Source: Cellulomonas sp. (GTDB taxonomy: Bacteria; Actinomycetota; Actinomycetes; Actinomycetales; Cellulomonadaceae). From it: a stretch of 51,959 nucleotides of DNA. Shown here one piece after another: positions 9,525 to 17,708 of this stretch; position 1 is the stretch's first letter; each line of letters opens with the position of its first letter. A program made the translations under genes and the position numbers. The stretch covers positions 1-51,959 of the forward strand of contig NZ_JADGMY010000005.1 in NCBI RefSeq assembly GCF_015234515.1, in the 5' to 3' direction. Under the pieces are notes generated by a model, which was not told the origin of the DNA, searched no databases, and worked only from the letters and a program-made list of their open reading frames with translations.

Positions 9525-10901
9525 TCAGGCCGTGAGGCGGCCCAGGCCCGTGAACTCCCAGCCGGCTGCGCGCCACCGGTCGGCCGCCAGCTTGCCGCGC
9601 GCGTCGATGACGCGCGGGGTGCGGGTGAGGCCCGCGAGGCGCTGCGGGTCTGCCTCGACGAACTGCTTCCACTCCGTGAGGACGAGCAGCACGTCGGACC
9701 CCTCGACGGCCTCGTCGACGCTCGTGCCGTAGCCCAGCGTCGGGAAGGCGCGACGCGCGGTGTCGCCCGCCTCGGGGTCGTAGACCGTGACCTGCGCACC
9801 GCGCAGGTGCAGGGCCGCGGCCACGTTGAGCGCCGGCGAGTCGCGCACGTCGTCCGTCAGCGGCTTGAACGCCGCCCCGAGGACACCGATGCGCTTGTTG
9901 AGCACCGAGCCGCCGCAGGCCTCCAGGGCCATGTCGATGACGCGCTCACGCTGACCCATGTTGATCTCGTCGACCTGCTGCAGCAGCGCGGCCGCGCGGC
10001 TGGCGCCCAGCTCGGACGACCGGTGCATGAGGGCACGGATGTCCTTGGGCAGGCAGCCGCCACCGAAGCCCAGGCCGGCGTCGAGGAACTGCCGGCCGAT
10101 GCGGACGTCGTGACCGAGCGCGTCGGCCAGGACCGTGACGTCGGCGCCGGCGGCCTCGCAGACACCCGCGATCGCGTTGATGAACGAGATCTTGGTGGCG
10201 AGGAACGCGTTGGCGCTGACCTTGACGAGCTCGGCGGTCGGCAGGTCCGTCACGACGACGGGTGAGCCCTCGGCGATCGGGGCCGCGTACACGGCGCGCA
10301 TGACCGCCTCGGACCGCTCCGAGACGCCGCCGAGCACGATGCGGTCGGGGTGCAGGGTGTCGCCCACCGCCTTGCCCTCGCGCAGGAACTCGGGGTTCCA
10401 CAGCAGCTCGGCGTCGATCCCGGCCGGGACCGTCGCGGCGACCAGCTCGCGCAGCCGCGCGGCCGTGCCGACCGGGACGGTCGACTTGCCGACGATGACG
10501 GCGTCCTTGGTGAGGTGCTGGGCGATGACGCGGGTCGCGTCCTCGACGTACGCGAGGTTCGCGGCGTGCGACGTGCGCTGCTGCGGGGTGCCGACGCACA
10601 CGAAGTGCACGTCGGCGCCCGCGACGGCGGACGCGGCGTCGGTCGTGAACCGCAGGCGGCCGGTGGCCAGGGTCTTCTCCAGCAGCTCGGGCAGCCCGGG
10701 CTCGAAGAACGGGACCTTGCCGGCGGCGAGGGCGTCGACCTTGGCCTGGTCGACGTCCACGCCGACCACGTCGAAGCCGAGCTCGGCCATCGCGACGGCG
10801 TGCGTCGCGCCGAGGTAGCCGGTGCCGAAGACCGTGATCCTGATGTCCTGCGGGGCGGCGGCCCCGGCGGTACGGGCGGCGGTGGTGCGCTTGGTGCTCA
10901 T
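9525..10901 (-). CDS. ugd: UDP-glucose 6-dehydrogenase
   Basis: A 458-aa enzyme oxidising UDP-glucose to UDP-glucuronate with 2 NAD+. A ~20-residue tail precedes the Rossmann motif ITVFGTGYLGATHA (GxGxxG). VCVGTPQ and GKSTVPVGTA follow. The catalytic cysteine lies in GLGFGGGCLPKDIRAL near residue 275, and the C-terminal UDP-binding domain has GAAFKPLTDDVRDSPA. It is last in a three-gene minus-strand operon, 24 bp after the GH26 gene, so it most likely supplies UDP-glucuronate to the upstream polysaccharide synthase. The ATG at 10901 is preceded by a purine-rich AAGAAGAGA. Confidence 0.95.
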   Translation of the reverse strand: MSTKRTTAARTAGAAAPQDIRITVFGTGYLGATHAVAMAELGFDVVGVDVDQAKVDALAAGKVPFFEPGLPELLEKTLATGRLRFTTDAASAVAGADVHFVCVGTPQQRTSHAANLAYVEDATRVIAQHLTKDAVIVGKSTVPVGTAARLRELVAATVPAGIDAELLWNPEFLREGKAVGDTLHPDRIVLGGVSERSEAVMRAVYAAPIAEGSPVVVTDLPTAELVKVSANAFLATKISFINAIAGVCEAAGADVTVLADALGHDVRIGRQFLDAGLGFGGGCLPKDIRALMHRSSELGASRAAALLQQVDEINMGQRERVIDMALEACGGSVLNKRIGVLGAAFKPLTDDVRDSPALNVAAALHLRGAQVTVYDPEAGDTARRAFPTLGYGTSVDEAVEGSDVLLVLTEWKQFVEADPQRLAGLTRTPRVIDARGKLAADRWRAAGWEFTGLGRLTA

Positions 10902-10925
10902 GGGTCTCTTCTTCGTGTGAGGTGG

Positions 10926-12521
10926 TCAGGAGCCGGTGCCGAAGCCGGCGGAGGAGCGGCGGATGCCGTCGACGAAGGCGCGCTGCGAGTCCTCGCGCGA
11001 GGTGATCCGCCAGTCGTTGGTGACGCGCTGGCCACCGCTGATCGTCGTGACCGTGTGGTGGAACCAGGCGAACCCGACCACGTCGGCGTTCTGCGGTCTG
11101 GCCAGGGCCTCGAACAGGTCGGTGACCCACGCGGGCTTGTCGCCGCCACCGGTCTCGGACGCCCCGATCTCCGCCAGGAGGATCGGCTTGTCCGTGATGG
11201 CGCGCAGCTGCTCCAAGGACCGGTCGAACGTCCACGAGAAGGTGGGCGTCTGGTCCGCGTCGTACGGCGGGCGGTAGTAGCCCGACAGGCCGACCCAGTC
11301 GACGTACTCGTCACCGGGGTACAGGCTGCGCGTGTACTCCAGCGGCTGGTTCAGCTTGGGCAGGTTGTTGACGACGTTCGGCGCCCACACCCACAGCACG
11401 TGCTCGTTGGCGCCTTCCGCCTCGAAGATGTCGTGGACGTGCCGCCACATCCGCACGAAGTCGCCGCGGTTGTTGCCGTTGACCTGCTCGCCGTTCGTGC
11501 CCTGCTCGGCCCACGGGTACCAGCCGCCGTTCATCTCGTGGTTCAGGCGGATCGCGACCGGCAGGCCCAGCGCGGCGACGTCGCGTGCGTACTGGCGCAG
11601 GTAGTCGTCGAACGCGCCGTCGATGATGCGCGGCAGCGAGTACTCCGGCTCGGTCGGCTGGCCGTTGCTCGCCGCCATGGGCCGCGACTCCCAGGTCACC
11701 ATGGGCAGGACGCCCTTGGTCCAGGACCGGGTGACGGCGTCCGGACGGAACGGGCTGTCCCAGCCCTGGAAGTACCCGCCGAGGTCCGGCTGGGCGCCGA
11801 CGACGCTGGTGACCTCGTCGAACTCCGACCACGAGAACGGCGACTGCGCGGTGTAGAGGCCGAAGTACCGGTGCGTCGGGTGCACGATCGCGTCCCGGGG
11901 CGGTGCGGTCGGACGGACTGGCTTGGCGGCCTCGGCACGGGCGGCCGCCGCCTGCCGTGCGAACTCGACCTGCGCCTGGGCGACGGCCGCGCGGATGGCG
12001 GCGCCCTCCGCCTCGCCCCTCGCCGCGGCCAGCTGCCGCTCGAGCGCGGCCTTCTGCTGGGAGCGGGCCTGGGCGGCAGCCCTGTCGGCGGCGGCCTTCT
12101 GCCGGCCCTTGGCGGCGGCGGCAGCCTTCTCGGCCGCAGCCTTCGCCTTGCCCTGGTCCTGCGCCGCCGCCTTGTCGGCCGCGGCCTTCTCCTGGGCTGC
12201 GGCCTTCGCGGCGGCGGCCTTCTGCGTGCCGGACCGTGCGCCGGCGGCCCGCTCGGCCGCCGCCTTCTCCTGCGAGGTGCGCAGGTTCTCGATCTCGTCG
12301 TCACGGTCGGCGAGGATCGCCTCGAGGTCGGCCTTGTCCCGCAGGAGCTGCTTCTCGGCCGCCGTCCTCAACGGGCCGGGGGTGGCGCCGGACGGCGAGA
12401 GCCAGACGACACCGGTGATGACGCCCAGTGCGAGGGCAAGGACGAACGCCGACAGCTTGCCGACGACGCCGAGGTGGCCGTTCAGGGTCCACCAGTGCTT
12501 TCCGAGCGTGCGCTCAGACAT
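10926..12521 (-). CDS. Membrane-anchored GH26-family glycoside hydrolase with coiled-coil stalk
   Basis: A 531-aa type II membrane protein. A membrane helix (about residues 22-42) is followed by a long Ala/Lys/Gln-rich coiled coil (about 55-190) of KAAAEKAAAQ-like repeats. The catalytic domain (about 205-525) is of the GH26 mannanase/lichenase type. The likely acid/base Glu is E329 in RLNHEMNGGWYPW and the likely nucleophile is E451 in PILLAEIGASE. Its gene overlaps the 3' end of the GT2 synthase gene by 8 bp, so the two are translationally coupled. A hydrolase tethered beside a polysaccharide synthase suggests trimming or release of the nascent chain. The bond it cleaves is not predictable. 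Confidence 0.88.
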   Translation of the reverse strand: MSERTLGKHWWTLNGHLGVVGKLSAFVLALALGVITGVVWLSPSGATPGPLRTAAEKQLLRDKADLEAILADRDDEIENLRTSQEKAAAERAAGARSGTQKAAAAKAAAQEKAAADKAAAQDQGKAKAAAEKAAAAAKGRQKAAADRAAAQARSQQKAALERQLAAARGEAEGAAIRAAVAQAQVEFARQAAAARAEAAKPVRPTAPPRDAIVHPTHRYFGLYTAQSPFSWSEFDEVTSVVGAQPDLGGYFQGWDSPFRPDAVTRSWTKGVLPMVTWESRPMAASNGQPTEPEYSLPRIIDGAFDDYLRQYARDVAALGLPVAIRLNHEMNGGWYPWAEQGTNGEQVNGNNRGDFVRMWRHVHDIFEAEGANEHVLWVWAPNVVNNLPKLNQPLEYTRSLYPGDEYVDWVGLSGYYRPPYDADQTPTFSWTFDRSLEQLRAITDKPILLAEIGASETGGGDKPAWVTDLFEALARPQNADVVGFAWFHHTVTTISGGQRVTNDWRITSREDSQRAFVDGIRRSSAGFGTGS

Positions 12522-14061
12522 AGACCACCGCCATGAGGGCGAACATGAGGAGACCGATCAGGTAGGGGACGAGGACGAGGGGGTTGCGCCGGCGTGGCGT
12601 CGCGGGCGCGGCCGGTGCCTGGGTGCGGACACGGCGGGCGGTGCGCAGGGCGACCCGGCCCGCGGGTGCGGTGCCGTCCTGCTCCGCGGCGCGCGACGTG
12701 GACGGCCCGGCCTGCGTCGGCACGAGCGACCGGTCCACGACGTCGACGGGCGCCGTGCGCGCAGGAGTGCTCGCGAGCTGCTCCATGAGGTCGACGTCGC
12801 CGGCGTCCTGCTGCCCGGCGGTGTAGGCCCCGGCGCGCGTGCCCCAGCCGGCCACGTGCGCCATCCGGAAGAACCCGATGAGGCGGATCGGCATGAGGAA
12901 CAGCGTCGAGGTGATGATGAAGACGGGCAGGCGGAAGAAGTCCGACGGCTTCTCCTGCAGGTGGCGGATCTGCCGGATCGCCATGGACAGCACCGACGAC
13001 ACGACCATCAGGCCGATGACCCAGGCCAGACCCTGCATGCCGGTCGTGGTCTGCAGGATCGCCTGGTACAGGTTGATCCCCGTGCCGGAGATCCCGCGGT
13101 ACACCCAGCCGGCGATGGTCCCGAAGAGCAGGAACGGCAGGATGATGTCGACGAGGAAGAAGATCGCCAGGACCGGCGCGTGGCCGAGCATCCAGGGCAG
13201 CATGCGCAGGGTGTTGTACTGGCTGCCGCGCGACCAGCGCAGCTGCTGCTTGTAGAGCTTCCTCAGCTCGAGCGGGGCGTCGGTGTAGACCAGGCTCGTG
13301 TGCTGGTAGACCGTGCGGTAGCCGGCCTTGAGCGTCAGGTTGGTCAGGGTGCGGTCGTCGGAGACCTCGAGGAAGACGCCGAGGAACTTCTCGGTCATGA
13401 ACTTGTCCATGACCTGCATGAGGATGTGCCGGCGGAACGCGATGGTGCGGCCGGGGAGGCAGCCGACCTGGCCCAGCACGGACTGCGCGGGCATCGAGTA
13501 CAGCGCCCGGGTGTTCTCGAGCCAGTCCGCCCAGCGGGTGATCCAGGAACGGTTGGGCTCGAGGATGCGCTGCCGGGTCGTGACGCCGCCGACGGACGCG
13601 TCGGCGAACGGCTTGACCAGCTCGGCGAGCGCGCCGTCCGTCCAGACGGTGTCGGAGTCGACGAGGACGGTGACGTCCCCGCGCGACATCTGGGTGCCGA
13701 TCTTGACGGCGTTGCGCTTGCCGGGGATCGGCGTGTGCACGCGCTGCACGACGGGGCCGAACTCGTCGCACACGGCCTCGAGCCCCGGGTTGGGCGCGCC
13801 GTTGATGACGACGATGACCTCGTCGGGCTGCTGGTCGACGATGCGGCGCAGGACGTCGCGGAACAGGTCGAGCGGCTCGTCGACCACGGGGACGACGACG
13901 CTGGTGCTGATGTCGTAGGGGGCGGTGACCGGGCGGTAGCGCCGCGACAGCACCACCTTGAGGAGCCACAGAGCCCACACGACGGTCGAGAAGACGGCGA
14001 ACAGGTAGATCTCGTTCTGCGCCTCGAACATGTGCCGTAGCTGGAGGATGAAGATGAACAT
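12514..14061 (-). CDS. Processive GT2 polysaccharide synthase (hyaluronan/chitin-synthase-like)
   Basis: A 515-aa inner-membrane glycosyltransferase. An N-terminal helix (about residues 15-35) precedes the cytosolic GT-A domain with TSVVVPVVDEP, VLVDSDTVWTDG (DxD) and EVSDDRTLTN. The processivity motif is QQLRWSRGSQ (QxxRW). Four or five membrane helices follow, then a basic tail and a final C-terminal helix. This architecture is shared by hyaluronan, chitin, cellulose and curdlan-type synthases. The UDP-glucose dehydrogenase in the same operon favours a polymer containing glucuronate. The ATG at 14061 has AGGAGA at good spacing. It is the first gene of the operon and is preceded by a long structured leader. 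Confidence 0.9.
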   Translation of the reverse strand: MFIFILQLRHMFEAQNEIYLFAVFSTVVWALWLLKVVLSRRYRPVTAPYDISTSVVVPVVDEPLDLFRDVLRRIVDQQPDEVIVVINGAPNPGLEAVCDEFGPVVQRVHTPIPGKRNAVKIGTQMSRGDVTVLVDSDTVWTDGALAELVKPFADASVGGVTTRQRILEPNRSWITRWADWLENTRALYSMPAQSVLGQVGCLPGRTIAFRRHILMQVMDKFMTEKFLGVFLEVSDDRTLTNLTLKAGYRTVYQHTSLVYTDAPLELRKLYKQQLRWSRGSQYNTLRMLPWMLGHAPVLAIFFLVDIILPFLLFGTIAGWVYRGISGTGINLYQAILQTTTGMQGLAWVIGLMVVSSVLSMAIRQIRHLQEKPSDFFRLPVFIITSTLFLMPIRLIGFFRMAHVAGWGTRAGAYTAGQQDAGDVDLMEQLASTPARTAPVDVVDRSLVPTQAGPSTSRAAEQDGTAPAGRVALRTARRVRTQAPAAPATPRRRNPLVLVPYLIGLLMFALMAVVYV

Positions 14062-14300
14062 GGGTCTCCTGTGCAGACCTTCGGACGTGGGGAGCTGGCC
14101 GACCTCGTCGACGTTGCAGCGGGGGACACCCGGGCAGCGCCCGGCTACCGGCCCAGGGGCCGAGGGCCGCGGGAGCTGTGGCGCCGGGGCGGGTGCGACC
14201 CGCCTCCGTCGTGCGCCGGTGCTGATGCGCCGCTGGTCTGCGGCGCGTCGTCGGTGGCTCTACCTTGCAGCCCGGCCCGGCCGTTGAGAACCACTTCAGA
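14062..14300 (-). promoter_or_regulatory. Long structured 5' leader of the polysaccharide operon
   Basis: About 240 nt before the synthase ATG hold no gene but several strong hairpins. An 8-bp helix forms between 14287-14294 and 14254-14261. GCGCCGC (14227-14233) pairs perfectly with GCGGCGC (14240-14246). Two more GC-rich stems lie closer to the ATG. I could not match it to a known riboswitch class by eye. It may be a regulatory RNA or simply a structured UTR. Confidence 0.4.
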
Positions 14301-14324
14301 CCTTCCGGATCGAAACGACGGATC

Positions 14325-14336
14325 GGACATATGTCC
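14325..14336. promoter_or_regulatory. 12-bp perfect palindrome upstream of the polysaccharide operon
   Basis: GGACATATGTCC is a perfect palindrome in an unusually AT-containing stretch. The direct repeat CGGATCG occurs twice just beside it. It is a plausible operator or promoter element; the binding protein is unknown. Confidence 0.35.
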
Positions 14337-14421
14337 AGGTCGCTGGGGTACAAATCCGACGCGCCCGCAGGTCACCGCAGGAATTGCAGCCCGATGACGA
14401 CGCCGCAGGTCAGCGAAAGAT

Positions 14422-14437
14422 GTGACGTTAATCTCAC
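14422..14437. promoter_or_regulatory. Palindromic GTGA-NNTTAANN-TCAC site
   Basis: The 16-bp interrupted palindrome GTGACGTTAATCTCAC lies in the 596-bp gap between the divergent synthase and MFS genes (14062-14657). Its half-sites resemble CRP half-sites but are 8 nt apart instead of 6, so it is probably a site for a different dimeric regulator. The rest of the gap, 14438-14657, shows nothing recognisable. Confidence 0.35.
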
Positions 14438-14657
14438 CAAATGCGGATGAACTGGACGTCCGTTCAGAAGTCCGTTTCGCCCCGGCTCAACACATCTTCT
14501 CCTGAAAAGCACGCGGTGTCGTTGCTGAGTGATTCAGGCGCTTTTGGGCGGCCCTTGTTGGCCCCCGGTGGAGACGCCGGGCCGACGCACCCCGCGGACC
14601 GACGCCCGATGCGCACCTCGGGCGGACGATGTCCGTCGCGGATGCGACAGTGGAGCC

Positions 14658-16004
14658 ATGCTCCAGCCCTACCGGGACGTCCTCGCGCGTCCTGGCGCAC
14701 TCGCGTTCTCGGCCACCGGCCTCGTCGCCCGACTGCCCATGTCGATGGTCGGCATCGGCATCGTCCTCATGGTCTCGGCGCTGTACGACTCGTACGGCCT
14801 GGCCGGGCGCGTGTCCGCGGCGGTCGTGATCGCCCAGGCCGTCGGCGGACCGCAGCTCGCGCGCCTCGTCGACCGGCACGGCCAGGCGCGTGTCATGCGT
14901 CCGGCGATCGTCCTGTCGGCCCTGAGCCTGGTCGCGCTCGTCGTCGCCGCGTCGCTGCGCGCCCCCACCGCCTGGCTCTACGTGACCGCCGTGCTGGTCG
15001 GGGCGACCATCGGGTCGTTCGGGTCGCTCGTGCGGGCACGGTGGAACCACGCGCTCGGCGACGACCCGCGCCGTGTGCACACGGCGTACTCGCTGGAGTC
15101 CGCGGCCGACGAGCTCGTCTTCGTCGTCGGACCCGTCGCGGCGACGGTCCTGGCGACGAGCGTGTCACCCGTCGCAGGGCTGATCGTCCCGGTCGTCGCG
15201 ATGGTCGTCGGAGGGCTCGCGTTCCTCTCGCTGCGCGACACCGAGCCGCCCACGGCGCCCGCGCACGAGCCGCGCCCGCGCGGCAGCGTGCTGCTGCGGC
15301 CCGCCATGATCGGCATCGTCCTGGTCTTCGTCGCCATCGGGGCGATCTTCGGTGCCACCGACGTCGCGACCGTCGCGTTCGCCGAGGAGTCCGGGCGCAA
15401 GGAGCTCGCGGGCGTGATCCTCGCCGTCTTCGCGCTCGGGTCCCTCATCTCCGGGCTGCTCTACGGCGCGCGGCACTGGGTCTCGCCGCTGCACCGGCGG
15501 TTCGCCATCGGCGTCGTCGCGCTGGCCCTGGGGGTCTGCGTCTTCTTCCTCGCGCAGTCCCTGTGGGTGCTCGCCGCGGCGATGTTCGTCGTCGGGTTCG
15601 CGATCGCGCCGTCCATCATCAACGGCAACGCGCTCGTCGCCGAGGTCGTGCCCCCCGGCCGGCTCACCGAGGGCCTGACCTGGGTCGGGACCGGCCTGAG
15701 CATCGGCGTCGCCGCCGGGTCGTCCGTCGCGGGCAGCCGCATCGACGCCGCCGGGTCGCACGCGGGGTTCCTGGTCGTGGTCGTCTCCGGTGTCGCCGCG
15801 CTCGTCGCGACGCTCGCCGCACTGCCCGCGCTGCGCCGCCACGCGACGCGACGCACCGACGCGCCCGCCACGTCGCGGGCCGCGGCACGGGACGCCCGCT
15901 CGATCGAGGACGAGCCGCCCAGCGCGACCGCGGGCGCGGCCGTCGCGGCGTGCGAGCTCGCGACCGACCGCACCACCGGCCCCCGCGGCGACAGCACCGA
16001 CTGA
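14658..16004 (+). CDS. MFS transporter
   Basis: A 448-aa membrane protein with about 12 hydrophobic segments in two halves, and the MFS-type loop ARLVDRHGQARVMRP between helices 2 and 3. A hydrophilic C-terminal tail of about 55 residues follows RRHATRRTD. The ATG at 14658 gives a normal MFS N-terminus; GGAG lies very close upstream, so initiation may be weak. It looks like an exporter of the DHA1 type, but no substrate can be assigned. It diverges from the polysaccharide operon and is followed by a degraded poxB fragment. Confidence 0.82.
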   Translation: MLQPYRDVLARPGALAFSATGLVARLPMSMVGIGIVLMVSALYDSYGLAGRVSAAVVIAQAVGGPQLARLVDRHGQARVMRPAIVLSALSLVALVVAASLRAPTAWLYVTAVLVGATIGSFGSLVRARWNHALGDDPRRVHTAYSLESAADELVFVVGPVAATVLATSVSPVAGLIVPVVAMVVGGLAFLSLRDTEPPTAPAHEPRPRGSVLLRPAMIGIVLVFVAIGAIFGATDVATVAFAEESGRKELAGVILAVFALGSLISGLLYGARHWVSPLHRRFAIGVVALALGVCVFFLAQSLWVLAAAMFVVGFAIAPSIINGNALVAEVVPPGRLTEGLTWVGTGLSIGVAAGSSVAGSRIDAAGSHAGFLVVVVSGVAALVATLAALPALRRHATRRTDAPATSRAAARDARSIEDEPPSATAGAAVAACELATDRTTGPRGDSTD

Positions 16005-16082
16005 CGCTGCGGGTGCGCGGCCGTACGCCACGGCACACGATGCGGTGCACCCGCACCCGCACCCGTCACCGGACCCGACGCA

Positions 16083-16300
16083 GGTCCGCCCGCCCTGCGG
16101 CAGGCGTTCGCCCACGACGGCCCGGCGCTGATCGACCTGGTGACGGACCCCCGAGCACGGTCGATCCCGCCGAAGATCACGCGCAAGCAGGTCACGGGGT
16201 TCACCGCGGCGATGAGGACGGAGGTCCTCGGCGGCGGGCTCGGCGAGGTCGTGGCGACGGCGCGGTCGAACCTGCGCAACGTGCCGCGGCCGTGGTCTAT
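16083..16300 (+). pseudogene. C-terminal remnant of a pyruvate oxidase/dehydrogenase (poxB-like)
   Basis: One frame reads ALRQAFAHDGPALIDLVTD, then SIPPKIT, then LGEVVATARSNLRNVPRP. This is the extreme C-terminus of the thiamine-diphosphate enzyme PoxB, which normally ends at NLRNxPRP. The other ~500 residues are missing, there is no start codon, and the frame runs past the normal end into AT-rich DNA. It is a relic, probably cut when the neighbouring region was rearranged or the Fic gene arrived. Confidence 0.75.
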
Positions 16301-16301
16301 C

Positions 16302-16328
16302 GATAAGCATATGTTGATTTGCTAATCT
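16302..16328 (+). promoter_or_regulatory. AT-rich promoter with inverted repeat before fic
   Basis: GATAAGCA (16302-16309) and TGCTAATC (16320-16327) form a 7/8 inverted repeat. TAATCT (16323-16328) fits a -10 hexamer. This is among the most AT-rich stretches of the window and begins exactly where the poxB remnant ends, so it likely came in with the Fic gene. Confidence 0.45.
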
Positions 16329-16369
16329 TCACGCGACGACGACGTACCGATCCGTGAGGAGCACCGCCC

Positions 16370-17680
16370 GTGGGCCGCTGGGAGCGCGTGACCGTGCAGC
16401 CCGACTTCCAGGGCCTCACCCGACGCGAGAGGACCGGTGGTACCTACCTCAGGTACCACCCCGATCCCATGCCGACCGAGCGGAGCGTGGTGAGCCCTGA
16501 CGTGAGCGAGCTCGTCACGGACGCGTCCACGGCCGTGGCCACCCTGGGACAGCGCCTGCGCGGCAGGCCGGTGCCTCTGCTGTTCGCGACGCTTCTGCGC
16601 TCCGAGTCGCTCGCCTCCTCGTGGATCGAGGGCTTGCGCGAGACCCCACGCAACGTCATGGCGGCCCGGCTCGCCGATGTCGAGGGCACGCCCGGCACGG
16701 CACGGGACGTGCTGAGGAACATCGATGCGATGGCGTCGGGGATCGCCGCGCTGCGGAGCGCGACCTGGACCCATGAGGACATCCACGCGATCCATGCGAC
16801 GCTCCTGCCGCGCGAGTCGCAGGGCCGGTACCGCACCGACCAGGTGTACGTCGGAGGGCGGACGCCGCTCACCGTGTCGTACGTCGCACCGCCGCACGAC
16901 GAGGTGCCCGACCTCATGGCGGACCTGCTCCGTTACGTGGCGACGACGGGCGACCCCCCGCTCGTGGCCGCTCTCCTCGTCCACGCGCAGTTCGAGACCA
17001 TCCACCCCTACGAGGACGGCAACGGCCGCACGGGCCGGGCACTCTTCCACGCCGTCCTCGCACGTGCAGGGCTCGTCGACCAGGGCGTCCTGCCGCTCTC
17101 CCTCGTCCTGCGCGACGACGTCGAGGCGTACGTCGCCGCCCTCACCGCGTACCGGCCAGGTGCGAGCGGTGCGGGTACCGCGGCGGAGGCCAGGCATGCG
17201 TACCTGCGCACGATGCTCGACATGGTGACCGACGCCGCGCGGATCGCGGGCGACATGATCGACGAGGTGGCGGCGGTCCACGCGCGGTGGACGCCGTATG
17301 TCGAGCGGCTGCGGACCGACTCCAGCGTCCACCGGCTCCTCGACCTGCTGGTCGAGCAGCCGGTCGTCACCCCAGGTCTCGTGCAGGACCGCCTCGGGGT
17401 GTCCCGCGTGACCGCCAACACCGCGCTCACCGAGCTGGTCCGGGTCGGCGTCGTCCAGCGCGCCGGGCACCGCTTCAAGCGGCAGCACGTCTACCAGGCG
17501 GGCGACGTCCTGGCACTGATGGACGCGTACGTCCCCGGCCCTGCGACCGTCACCTTGCCGCCACCGCCCGCGGTCCCGAGACGTCGGTACGGCGGCGAAC
17601 GGTGCGGCCACCTGCTCCCGCGCAGACACGTCCCCTGCACGCTTCCGCTGGGGCACCCTGGCCCGCACCGGGCGCCCTGA
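16370..17680 (+). CDS. Fic-domain protein with N-terminal inhibitory motif and C-terminal winged helix
   Basis: A 436-aa Fic enzyme, expected to AMPylate (or otherwise modify with a nucleotide) target proteins. The catalytic motif HPYEDGNGRTGR starts at H212 and is intact. Upstream, S83-xxx-E87-G88 (SSWIEG) matches the (S/T)xxxE(G/N) inhibitory helix of class II Fic proteins, so it should be self-inhibited. A winged-helix-like segment (about 320-385, VSRVTANTALTELVRVG) follows. A short Cys/His-rich tail (CGHLLPRRHVPCTLPLGH) may bind zinc. The start is the GTG at 16370 with GAGGAG upstream. No separate antitoxin gene is present, in line with an internal inhibitor. Targets are unknown. Confidence 0.9.
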   Translation: MGRWERVTVQPDFQGLTRRERTGGTYLRYHPDPMPTERSVVSPDVSELVTDASTAVATLGQRLRGRPVPLLFATLLRSESLASSWIEGLRETPRNVMAARLADVEGTPGTARDVLRNIDAMASGIAALRSATWTHEDIHAIHATLLPRESQGRYRTDQVYVGGRTPLTVSYVAPPHDEVPDLMADLLRYVATTGDPPLVAALLVHAQFETIHPYEDGNGRTGRALFHAVLARAGLVDQGVLPLSLVLRDDVEAYVAALTAYRPGASGAGTAAEARHAYLRTMLDMVTDAARIAGDMIDEVAAVHARWTPYVERLRTDSSVHRLLDLLVEQPVVTPGLVQDRLGVSRVTANTALTELVRVGVVQRAGHRFKRQHVYQAGDVLALMDAYVPGPATVTLPPPPAVPRRRYGGERCGHLLPRRHVPCTLPLGHPGPHRAP

Positions 17681-17708
17681 CCCGGGCGACCCAGCCCGGC
17701 ACCCCCCG

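Noticed and set aside
14062..14300. c-di-GMP-I or c-di-AMP riboswitch
   Set aside because: A GGTAGC-like stretch is present but the conserved GCAAAGCC-type core was not found; left as an unclassified leader.
14422..14437. CRP/cAMP-receptor site
   Set aside because: Half-sites GTGA/TCAC are 8 nt apart instead of 6.
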